From NCBI GenBank assembly GCA_016215145.1, contig JACRLA010000069.1, positions 1-18,174 of the forward strand: DNA of 18,174 bases, written 5' to 3'. The notes under the pieces were generated by a model. The model was not told the origin of the DNA, did not search any database, and saw nothing but the letters and a program-made list of their open reading frames with translations. Shown here one piece after another: positions 7,558 through 14,092 of this stretch. The translations under genes were made by a program, and so were the position numbers. The stretch's first letter is position 1, and each line of letters opens with the position of its first letter. Source of the DNA: Chloroflexota bacterium (GTDB taxonomy: Bacteria > Chloroflexota > Anaerolineae > Anaerolineales > VGOW01).

Positions 7558-7586
7558 ATTCTATATCCGTTTATGACCAGTTGCAA
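7558..7586 (-). promoter_or_regulatory. Promoter of the WXG100 cluster
   Basis: On the minus strand, TTGCAA (7581-7586) is followed after 17 bases by TAGAAT (7558-7563, five of six to consensus), about 60 bases before the first WXG ATG. The -10 context ATAGAATA is identical to that of the pseudokinase promoter. Confidence 0.55.
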
Positions 7587-7668
7587 TAGTCTCCCGTCCT
7601 GTTTTGCGACTGTTCACCGTTGAAACCGTGATTCCTGCGTAAAAAAACTAAAAATGCTACGCCCTTGG

Positions 7669-8250
7669 CTATTTGTTGTAAAACCAATTGTAGCTATGAT
7701 AACCAAACTCACCCTCCAAGCGTATCGCCACTTGCTTCGCGCTCTTGAGTGAATCGGGGAGGGTGTAGGTGGCAGTGAACGCGCCCGTGCCGGTGTTGAC
7801 CGTCGTCACAAAGGTGCCGCTTTCGCCGCGTGTGCCGATGGGTCCCATCAACACGTTAAAATCTCGGTTCGGCGGAAAGTTCGTCGCGTTGATCGTCACC
7901 GATTCACCCGGCACGACGCCGGTGATGGTGATGATCGGAATCTTCGCCGACGGTGTCGCCGTCACCGTTGTTGTGGCTGTGGGCGTGGATGTCGCCACAG
8001 GTGCCGTGGCGGTTGCCGCCGGGATGCACAACACTTTGCCGACCGGCAACTTCAACACGTTGGTGATCCCGTTGGCATAAAATATGTTGCGCCAATCCAC
8101 GCCATACTTCACGCCGATTGAGTAAAGCGTGTCACCGCGTTGAACAGTGTATTCAGCGCTGCACGTTTGTTGAGTCTCTTCGGCAAAGGCTGGCACAGTG
8201 AGCATCGCCAACAGACTTAGCGCGAGAAAAAAGGGAACGAATTGTTTCAT
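7669..8250 (-). CDS. Secreted LysM-domain protein with a C-terminal beta-sandwich-like domain
   Basis: A 193-residue exported protein. It has a signal peptide (1-22, MKQFVPFFLALSLLAML then AFA-EE), then a LysM peptidoglycan-binding domain at about 33-78 (YTVQRGDTLYSIGVKYGV ... LPVGKVLCIP). A Thr/Ala/Pro linker runs to about 103. The C-terminal domain (GESVTINATNFPPNRDF ... AIRLEG ... YNWFYNK) resembles domains I have seen at the ends of Chloroflexota surface proteins. It presumably binds the cell wall outside the membrane. The reading frame is open up to 8544, but the start at 8250 has a strong AGGAGG ribosome binding site and begins directly with the signal peptide, while the extension overlaps the divergent nuclease gene. 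It lies next to the T7SS genes, but no shared function can be shown. Confidence 0.88.
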   Translation of the reverse strand: MKQFVPFFLALSLLAMLTVPAFAEETQQTCSAEYTVQRGDTLYSIGVKYGVDWRNIFYANGITNVLKLPVGKVLCIPAATATAPVATSTPTATTTVTATPSAKIPIITITGVVPGESVTINATNFPPNRDFNVLMGPIGTRGESGTFVTTVNTGTGAFTATYTLPDSLKSAKQVAIRLEGEFGYHSYNWFYNK

Positions 8251-8280
8251 GGTGTGCCTCCTACTGATATTTTGCGAATT

Positions 8281-8286
8281 ATTATA
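8281..8286 (-). promoter_or_regulatory. Possible -10 element of the LysM gene
   Basis: A perfect TATAAT on the minus strand lies 31 bases before the ATG at 8250. No convincing -35 is found at 16-18 bases, so it is a weak call. The 106-base gap 8251-8356 must also hold the promoter of the divergent nuclease gene, for which nothing clear is visible. Confidence 0.35.
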
Positions 8287-8356
8287 AACCTGAATCGGGT
8301 ACGTTGTTTCGCGCCCCATATCAACGCTCTTCTTTTTTTGTAGTAAGATTCCATTC

Positions 8357-9484
8357 ATGATCACAAAAACCTCACACCCCTTCACCGCGCGACTCAAGCT
8401 CGTTTTCGGAGTCGCGCTTTCGTTCGTCTTAGTTGCCTGCGCGGTGACACCGACCTCCACTGTTGCGCCTGCCACGTCGGCGTCACCGACGATAGCTGCG
8501 CCCACGCTCGCATCCGCAGTCGCCCCAACAAAATCGGCTGGCACAGCGATCCACGATATTCAAGGCGCGGGTCACATCTCACCTTTGGCTGGCAAAACGG
8601 TGAAAGGCGTGCAAGGCATTATCATCGCAATTCGCTCCGATGGTTTTTACATGCAAGACCCGAATCCCGATAACGACGAGGCGACATCCGAAGGCATTTT
8701 AGTTTTCACGATCACATTGCCTAAAGTGAAAATCGGCGACTTGGTAAGTGTGGAGGGTGATGTGAAAGAATTTTATCCACGCGATATTGCCACCGGCGAT
8801 CTGCCGATCACCGAGATCATCAAACCAACTTTCACCGTCGTTTCCAGCGGCAACAAATTGCCCGACCCGATCATCATCGGCACGGGCGGGCGCATCCCGC
8901 CGAACAAAGTGATCAAGAGTGAGAAGGGCGACGCCGACCAAACAAAATTTAATCCGAAGACTGATGGCATAGATTTTTACGAGTCGCTCGAAAGCATGTT
9001 GGTGCAGGTGAACGATGCCGTCGCCGTTGGACCCACGAGTCGCTTCCGTGAGATTCCGATTGTGGGTGATAAAGGCGCGAATGCAACTTACATCTCCGGG
9101 CGCGGGGCGATGGTGATCTCCGCCGAAGACTACAACCCCGAACGGATTCATCTCGACGATGTGATCTTGCCCACGCCGACGGTCAATGTCGGAGATCGAT
9201 TCACTAAACCGATCATCGGCATCATGGATTACACCTTTGGCAATTACAAATTACAGATCACGCAGCGCCCCAGTTTTGAATCGAGCGGCATCAAGCCGGA
9301 AGTAACGGTGAAGCAAAAAGAGAATCAAATTGCCGTGGCGACGTTCAACGTAGAAAATTTTGCGGCTAACGGCGACGCACAAAAAATTAAAGACCTTGCC
9401 AAGATCATTGTCGAAAACTTGCAATCGCCCGACATCATCGGCATCGAGGAGATTCAAGAATGTTCCGCGCGGATCGCGGGGTGA
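8357..9484 (+). pseudogene. N-terminal part of a broken lipoprotein nuclease (endonuclease/exonuclease/phosphatase family)
   Basis: Residues 1-28 form a lipoprotein signal with lipobox LVAC (Cys28), followed by a Thr/Ser/Pro/Ala linker. The region about 65-320 contains an OB-like nucleic-acid-binding segment of the kind found in extracellular nucleases (VKGVQGIIIAI ... GFYMQD ... GDLVSVEG). The catalytic domain then begins with ATFNVENF (328-335) and DIIGIEEIQ (359-367, metal-binding Glu). Similarity stops right there and the frame ends eight codons later at TGA. The catalytic domain resumes in another frame at about 9460. Compared with the usual spacing in this family, roughly 55-60 residues are absent between IEEIQ and FRADRG. 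This is read as a frameshifting internal deletion. An intact protein would be a surface-anchored DNase or phosphodiesterase. Confidence 0.82.
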
Positions 9485-10095
9485 AGTTTGTGGATCGCCC
9501 CGGTGGTACCGCCACTAAACCTGTCACGGCGATCAAAGGTTCAACCGGCGTTGAGCTCTCATTTAGCCCGGGTCGCGTCACGCCCACCGACAGCGCCTAC
9601 AACAACAGCCGCAAGCCGCTCGCCGGAGAATTTACTTATAACGGACACAAACTGATCGTGATCGTGAATCATTTTAATTCCAAAGGCGGCGACGATGCTT
9701 TGATGGGACGCCGCCAACCGCCGCAACTTGCCAGCGAAGGGCAACGCATCAATCAGGCGCGGTTGTTAGCGGATTTTATCAAAACGATCTTTGCGATTGA
9801 TGCAAATGCCAACGTTTTGGTGATTGGCGACCTCAACGACTTCCAATTCTCGCCGCCGTTGGCAAAGTTGAAAGAAGTTGGCTTGACTGATCTGATGGAG
9901 ATTCTGCCCGTCAATGAACGCTATGATTATCTCTATGAGGGCAACGCCCAAGCACTCGATCACATTTTGGCGAGTCCGAACTTAATGAAAACTGCTTCGC
10001 CCGAATTTAAGCCGATGCACATCAATTCCGAATTCGCCTTGCGCGCGTCAGATCATGATCCATTAGTGGCTCGTTTCACGCTTCCTCCAAAATGA
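9460..10095 (+). pseudogene. C-terminal part of the broken nuclease (catalytic half with His/Asp motifs)
   Basis: This 211-residue frame carries the rest of the endonuclease/exonuclease/phosphatase fold: NHFNSKGGD (N70, H71), IGDLNDF (D124, N126), LDHIL (D167, H168) and ASDHDP (D198, H199). It lacks the N-terminal strands and catalytic Glu, which lie in the upstream frame 8357-9484, with which it overlaps by 25 bases. Residues FRADRGVKFVDRPGG match the family just after the missing stretch. By chance or otherwise, GAGGAG sits eight bases before the ATG at 9460, so re-initiation could make this half. Without the missing segment the two halves are unlikely to rebuild an active site. Confidence 0.8.
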
Positions 10096-10100
10096 TTTCC

Positions 10101-10179
10101 ATAGCAAATGGCGTATCGCGTATCACCCCTTCGGGTCACGTATCACGCCATTCGCCATTCGCTATAACCCATTTGCTAT
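10101..10179. repeat. Palindromic intergenic element
   Basis: ATAGCAAATGG at 10101-10111 is exactly complementary to CCATTTGCTAT at 10169-10179. The interior is made of short reiterated words (GCGTATC, CGTATCAC, ATTCGCC). No coding potential. It follows the broken nuclease stop by five bases and may also act as a fold-back transcription end, though there is no T-tract. Confidence 0.55.
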
Positions 10180-10202
10180 CTGCCGTCCGCCATTTTGCCT
10201 CT

Positions 10203-10230
10203 TTGAAAATCAAGCGAGACGATATACACT
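10203..10230 (+). promoter_or_regulatory. Possible promoter of the sugar importer operon
   Basis: TTGAAA (10203-10208), 16 bases, then TACACT (10225-10230) upstream of the permease ATG at 10268. The -10 match is modest, and the neighbouring TATACA is offset by two bases. Confidence 0.35.
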
Positions 10231-10267
10231 ATCAGCGTTGTAACTATTAAGAAGGAGACTCGGTGAT

Positions 10268-11263
10268 ATGGCTGTTACTGCCCAAACAGAGCAAGTCCGC
10301 GCTCCATCGTTCTTCACTCAGCGCCGATGGAGAAAGTTGCAAGAATTTTCATTCGGCTACGCGCTCCTCGCGCCAGCGTTTGTCCTCCTCGCAGTTTTCG
10401 AGTTCTATCCGTTTTTCTTTGGCGCATACATCAGTATGTGTAATTGGACGTTAGACTGTCGAAAGTTTATCTGGTTCGACAACTACGTCCGCGCCTTTCA
10501 AGATGAAGAAGTGTGGCACGCCTTCTTTGTCACGGTGATGTATTCGGCGATCTCGGTGCCGGTTCAATTAGGCTTGGGTTTAGTGTTAGCCTATCTGCTG
10601 TTCCAAAAGGTGCGTGGGCAAGAAGCGATGCGCGTGATGTTCTTCATGCCCTACATTACGTCTTCGGTGGCGTCGGCGGCGGTCTGGGCTTATCTTTACA
10701 GTCCAGATCGAGGGCTGATCAATTTTGTCTTGGGCAAGTTCGGTGTGCCGGAGATCAAATGGTTAGGCGAACCGACGGGCATTTTTAACTTGATGTTGAG
10801 ATCAAGCGGCGTGGTATTGCCGTGGTGGGCAGAGGGTCCCAGTCTGGCACTGTTGTCGGTGATCGTTTATACGACGTGGGTTTTTGTGGGCTACGACATT
10901 GCTATCTTTCTTGCCGGTCTGGGCAACATACCGACAGAACTCTACGATGCGGCGAAGGTAGACGGCGCAAGCGGGTGGAAACTTTTTCGGCATATCACAA
11001 TCCCCTTGCTGTCACCAACCACGTTTTTCCTCCTCATCATCACGGTCATTGGCACTTTCAAAGCGTTCAATCACATTTATGTTATGACCGGGGGCGGTCC
11101 GGGCGATGCCACGACGAATGCGGCGATCTTCATCTTCCAGCAAATGGTTCAGTCAAACCGTTATGGCTACAGCGCCGCGTTGTCGTTCTTGATGTTCTTC
11201 ATCATCTTGATCTTGACCGTTATTCAAAATCGCGTTGCCAGCGAGCGCGTTGTGTATGATTAG
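10268..11263 (+). CDS. CUT1 sugar ABC transporter permease (MalF/UgpA type)
   Basis: A 331-residue inner membrane protein with about six membrane helices. The cytoplasmic EAA loop is at 224-248 (ELYDAAKVDGASGWKLF ... IPLL), which docks onto the ATPase subunit. A polar loop of about 45 residues (147-192) makes it longer than the usual 290 residues. The ATG is preceded by GAAGGAGA at suitable distance. It is the first gene of a permease-permease-binding protein operon. No ATPase gene is present in the operon, as is common for CUT1 systems that share an MsmX/UgpC-type ATPase. The substrate is presumably a sugar, oligosaccharide or polyol; the sequence does not say which. Confidence 0.93.
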   Translation: MAVTAQTEQVRAPSFFTQRRWRKLQEFSFGYALLAPAFVLLAVFEFYPFFFGAYISMCNWTLDCRKFIWFDNYVRAFQDEEVWHAFFVTVMYSAISVPVQLGLGLVLAYLLFQKVRGQEAMRVMFFMPYITSSVASAAVWAYLYSPDRGLINFVLGKFGVPEIKWLGEPTGIFNLMLRSSGVVLPWWAEGPSLALLSVIVYTTWVFVGYDIAIFLAGLGNIPTELYDAAKVDGASGWKLFRHITIPLLSPTTFFLLIITVIGTFKAFNHIYVMTGGGPGDATTNAAIFIFQQMVQSNRYGYSAALSFLMFFIILILTVIQNRVASERVVYD

Positions 11264-11274
11264 GTTGTAGTAGC

Positions 11275-11300
11275 GACTTCAGTCGTAAATGACTGAAGTC
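11275..11300. repeat. Small hairpin element between the two permease genes
   Basis: Perfect 10-bp inverted repeat GACTTCAGTC/GACTGAAGTC with loop GTAAAT, within the 69-base gap between permeases. Its sequence style (GTAGTAGCGACTTCAGTCG) looks like a dispersed repeat rather than a terminator; there is no T-tract. Confidence 0.6.
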
Positions 11301-11332
11301 ATTATTACGATACTGATTAGGAGACGAGAGAC

Positions 11333-12229
11333 ATGGCTTCGTTAACCCCCTCCGTGAATCGCCCCACCTCTTTTTCGTGGGGGCGTGTCTTTATTTACAC
11401 CGTGCTGATCACCGGCGCGATTATTTCCGTGATACCCTTTATCCACATGATCATGACATCGCTTAAAAGTTTTGGCAGCGTGATGAATAACAACTTGTGG
11501 CCTTGGGCGCCTTTTGGGGATGAGCCGCCGCAGTGGCAAAACTATCCCGATGCTATTACTACTGCCGGCACAGATCGCCTGTGGAATATGCCGTTGGTGG
11601 TGCGCTACTTTATCAACAGCCTCATTATCACCTCCAGCACCGTCTTCGGCGTGTTGATCACTTCTATGTTGGCGGCGTATACCTTTGCTTATATTAACGT
11701 CCCCGGAAAGAATCTCCTCTTCGTGCTGGTGCTGGCGACGATCATGATCCCGTCCGATCTCACGCTGGTCCCCAAAGTGGTGATGATGTTCCAGTGGAAA
11801 TGGTATAACACCTACGCCGCGCTCATCGTGCCATTCTTGGTCAGCGTGTTCGGCATCTTCTTAATGCGGCAGTTCTTTATGCAGATTCCGCGTGACCTGT
11901 TTGATGCGGCGTTGATTGACGGTGCCGGACATTTGCAGTATTTGTTTTACGTGGTCGTGCCGCTCAGCCGTCCGGCGATCATTACTACGGCGTTATTGAA
12001 CTTCATCTTTGCTTGGGATAGCTTTAAATGGCCTTTGCTTGTTACGCGCGATAGCAGTATGCGTGTCTTGGCGGTGGGTTTGCAGCAGTTTATGGCGCAA
12101 GAAGGCGGCACCAAGATTCAACTGTTGATGGCATTTGCCGGAATGGTTGTGATCCCGGTGATCGTCTTTTACTTCTTCACCCAAAAATACTTTACCGAAG
12201 GCGTTGCGCGCACCGGCATCAAAGGTTAA
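11333..12229 (+). CDS. CUT1 sugar ABC transporter permease (MalG/UgpE type)
   Basis: A 298-residue protein with an N-terminal membrane helix (about 17-41), five more helices and an EAA loop at 188-212 (DLFDAALIDGAGHLQYLFY ... VPL). This is the second half of the transport channel together with the permease at 10268. The start is supported by TAGGAGA about ten bases upstream. The C-terminus (QKYFTEGVARTGIKG) is typical of MalG-type permeases. Confidence 0.94.
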   Translation: MASLTPSVNRPTSFSWGRVFIYTVLITGAIISVIPFIHMIMTSLKSFGSVMNNNLWPWAPFGDEPPQWQNYPDAITTAGTDRLWNMPLVVRYFINSLIITSSTVFGVLITSMLAAYTFAYINVPGKNLLFVLVLATIMIPSDLTLVPKVVMMFQWKWYNTYAALIVPFLVSVFGIFLMRQFFMQIPRDLFDAALIDGAGHLQYLFYVVVPLSRPAIITTALLNFIFAWDSFKWPLLVTRDSSMRVLAVGLQQFMAQEGGTKIQLLMAFAGMVVIPVIVFYFFTQKYFTEGVARTGIKG

Positions 12230-12234
12230 CGCAG

Positions 12235-12263
12235 ACCTTCAATATCTCAAAGACCTTGAAGGT
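12235..12263 (+). repeat. Inverted repeat between permease and binding-protein genes
   Basis: ACCTTCAA (12235-12242) pairs with TTGAAGGT (12256-12263) over a 13-base loop, followed by TTTTG. It could be an mRNA-stabilising or partial terminator hairpin between genes needed at different levels, or a dispersed repeat. Confidence 0.45.
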
Positions 12264-12276
12264 TTTGTCCTGATTC

Positions 12277-12333
12277 AAAGGAGGTGAGGTCACGACCCAA
12301 TTAATCCCAACTGATTTCCCAAACGTCTACTAA
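12277..12333 (+). other. Orphan Shine-Dalgarno site with an ACG-led 13-codon frame
   Basis: AAAGGAGGTGA (12277-12287) is a near-perfect anti-SD complement, yet no ATG, GTG or TTG follows at usable distance. The codon at ideal spacing is ACG (12292), opening a 13-residue frame (TTQLIPTDFPNVY) ended by TAA at 12331-12333. It may be a decayed start, a standby site, or coincidence. Confidence 0.3.
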
Positions 12334-12368
12334 GAGTTTCCAATTTCTATTAAGGAGAAGAACGTTAT

Positions 12369-13832
12369 ATGAAAAAGAATCTGTTTACCCTCGTGTCGGT
12401 ATTTGCGACTTTGGCATTGATGCTTGGTGCCTGCGCCACCCCGACCACCGAAGCGCCGAAGCCGACCAGCGCGCCTGCGGCAACCGCCGCCCCGGCGCAG
12501 CCTACTGCGGTGCCGAAGCCGACGGAAGTGAAGATCACCAATCCGCCGACCACACCCGAGATGGTGGATGCGATTGTTCTCGAAGGCAAGAAGGTGGAAG
12601 TCATTTACTGGCACAACCGCCCCGAAGCCGATCAGAAATTGCTTCAGAGTATGTTAGATGAGTTCAACAAGAACAATCCCTACGGTGTGACGGCTAAAGC
12701 CGAGATCGCCGGAGCGGGTTATCCCGATGTCTATAACAAAGTGAATGCCGCGCTGCAAGCCGGTCAACCCCCAGATTTATCAGTGGCGTATCAGAACCAA
12801 GCCGCGTTCTATCGCGCGCAAGGCGCTGTGTTGGACATCACCCCGTTCCTCAACAGCAAGAAGTATGGTTTGAGCGCCGCCGATCAAAAAGATTACTTCC
12901 AAGCGTTCCTCGACAGCGACGCCAACCCGCAATTTAAGGGCGAGCGACTCGGTTTCCCGACTCAACGCTCAATGGACGTGATGTATTACAACGCCGATTG
13001 GTTGAAGGCACTCGGCTATGACGCCCCACCCAAAGATTGGAAGACTTGGGAAGAGGCAGCCTGCAAAGCCGCTGATCCAGCGAAACAGAAATACGGTTGG
13101 GCAATCCGCCATGACGCCTCGAACTTTGCTTCGCAAGTGTTCTCGCGTGGCGGTACCGTCCTTTCGCCCGATGGCAAGGCTTACACGTTCAACAGCCAAG
13201 CCGGACAAGACTCTATCGCCATGCTTCAACGCATGGTCGAGAAGAAATGTGCGGTAGAGATCCCCACCAGCGAGCGCTTCGGCGAGCAGAATCGTTTCGG
13301 CGCGGGCAATATTCTCTTCGTCTTTGCCTCGTCCTCTGGTCTGCCGTTCTATCAAGACACGGTTGCCAAAGGTGGCAAGTTTAAGTGGAGCATTGCCATG
13401 CTGCCGAACACCGGCAAGCCCGCCGTAAATCTCTATGGCGCCAGCGTTTCGATCTACAAGACCACACCTGAACGCGAACTTGCCGCGTGGTTGATGATTA
13501 AATATCTGGGCGAGAAAGCTCAAACCGTGAAGTGGGCAACTTCCACCGGCTATTTGCCGGTGCGCCAAAGCGCCAAGGATGATACGGTGAAGTTCTATGC
13601 CAACGATCCCAAATGGGGACCTGAACTCGCCAATGCGTACGCGCAGATGTTTGACTGGGCGCAATACTCGATGATCGAGTCGCCCGTTGCTGGTTACGAT
13701 CCGGTGCGCGCCTTGATTGACAAGGACGTGATTAGCAAAGCCATCGCCGATACGAAAGCCGACGGCAAGAAGTTGCTGGATGATGCCGTGAAGAAATCTA
13801 ACGACATCCTCGTAGAAAACGCGCCGAAGTAA
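12369..13832 (+). CDS. ABC transporter sugar-binding lipoprotein (family 1 extracellular solute-binding protein)
   Basis: A 487-residue lipoprotein: signal peptide with lipobox MLGAC (Cys22), a Pro/Ala/Thr-rich tether (24-60), then the two-lobed binding fold (VEVIYWHNRPEADQ ... LLQSMLDEFNK ... GQPPDLSVAYQ ... RLGFPTQRSMDVMYYNADW). Anchored on the outer face of the membrane, it delivers ligand to the permeases encoded just upstream. A clear AAGGAG ribosome binding site precedes the ATG. General similarity is to UgpB/MalE-like proteins, but the ligand cannot be told. The operon ends after this gene at a strong terminator. Confidence 0.94.
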   Translation: MKKNLFTLVSVFATLALMLGACATPTTEAPKPTSAPAATAAPAQPTAVPKPTEVKITNPPTTPEMVDAIVLEGKKVEVIYWHNRPEADQKLLQSMLDEFNKNNPYGVTAKAEIAGAGYPDVYNKVNAALQAGQPPDLSVAYQNQAAFYRAQGAVLDITPFLNSKKYGLSAADQKDYFQAFLDSDANPQFKGERLGFPTQRSMDVMYYNADWLKALGYDAPPKDWKTWEEAACKAADPAKQKYGWAIRHDASNFASQVFSRGGTVLSPDGKAYTFNSQAGQDSIAMLQRMVEKKCAVEIPTSERFGEQNRFGAGNILFVFASSSGLPFYQDTVAKGGKFKWSIAMLPNTGKPAVNLYGASVSIYKTTPERELAAWLMIKYLGEKAQTVKWATSTGYLPVRQSAKDDTVKFYANDPKWGPELANAYAQMFDWAQYSMIESPVAGYDPVRALIDKDVISKAIADTKADGKKLLDDAVKKSNDILVENAPK

Positions 13833-13849
13833 AACGGTTGCGTCAGTTC

Positions 13850-13886
13850 AAAAACCCGAAGGGTCTTTAAGACCCTTCGGGTTTTT
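13850..13886 (+). terminator. Rho-independent terminator of the sugar importer operon
   Basis: Perfect 18-bp palindrome arms (13850-13867 and 13869-13886) reading AAAAACCCGAAGGGTCTT and its complement, ending in TTTTTCTTTT. It lies 18 bases after the binding-protein stop. Confidence 0.9.
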
Positions 13887-13896
13887 CTTTTGCCCG

Positions 13897-13925
13897 TTGA
13901 CAGCTAAATATATTTAGCCTATCAT
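13897..13925 (+). promoter_or_regulatory. Promoter with a palindromic operator in its spacer
   Basis: TTGACA (13897-13902), a 17-base spacer, then TATCAT (13920-13925). The spacer holds a perfect 16-bp palindrome GCTAAATATATTTAGC (13903-13918). Its position between -35 and -10 is the classic place for a repressor operator. It most likely drives the exporter operon starting at 14093, with a leader of about 160 bases. Confidence 0.7.
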
Positions 13926-13934
13926 AGATAAAAA

Positions 13935-13950
13935 TTTAGTCTCAACTAAA
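13935..13950 (+). promoter_or_regulatory. Second TTTAG-type inverted repeat downstream of the promoter
   Basis: TTTAGT, four bases (CTCA), ACTAAA. The half-site TTTAG recurs from the spacer palindrome at 13903-13918. It lies about 10 bases after the -10, where a bound repressor would also block transcription. Confidence 0.45.
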
Positions 13951-13991
13951 ATATAGGCGGCGATCCGGTTCTGATGTTTGTCAGGGGCGTG

Positions 13992-14039
13992 ATGGAGAAA
14001 AATCACTCACCTTATAGCGGTGATGGTGAGACAATATGA
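13992..14039 (+). other. Possible 15-residue leader peptide
   Basis: ATG at 13992, preceded by AGGGG at short spacing, opens MEKNHSPYSGDGETI ending at TGA 14037-14039. It lies between the promoter and a strong hairpin (14045-14078) in the leader of the exporter operon. The arrangement recalls translation-coupled leaders of resistance transporters, but a frame this short can arise by chance. Confidence 0.25.
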
Positions 14040-14044
14040 GTGCG

Positions 14045-14078
14045 ACCCTCCCGAAGGTTCTAAAACCTTCGGGAGGGT
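14045..14078 (+). promoter_or_regulatory. Strong leader hairpin just upstream of the exporter gene
   Basis: Perfect 15-bp stem ACCCTCCCGAAGGTT/AACCTTCGGGAGGGT with loop CTAA. It ends 14 bases before the ATG at 14093, leaving only GAGG (14083-14086) as ribosome binding site. No T-tract follows, so it looks like a leader structure or dispersed repeat rather than a terminator. Confidence 0.5.
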
Positions 14079-14092
14079 GATCTGAGGCAAAC

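Noticed and set aside
7669..8544. A 291-residue form of the LysM protein starting at 8544
   Set aside because: The extra 98 residues precede a complete signal peptide, have no ribosome site and overlap the divergent nuclease gene; the start at 8250 has a strong AGGAGG.
10101..10179. CRISPR-like or tandem repeat array
   Set aside because: The reiterated words are short and irregular and have no spacer structure; the region is an inverted repeat.
12969..13664. A 231-codon minus-strand frame opposite the binding-protein gene
   Set aside because: It is the complement of a well-supported lipoprotein gene and shows no protein family features.
13926..14092. A riboswitch in the exporter leader
   Set aside because: Apart from one simple hairpin I could not match the region to any known riboswitch core.
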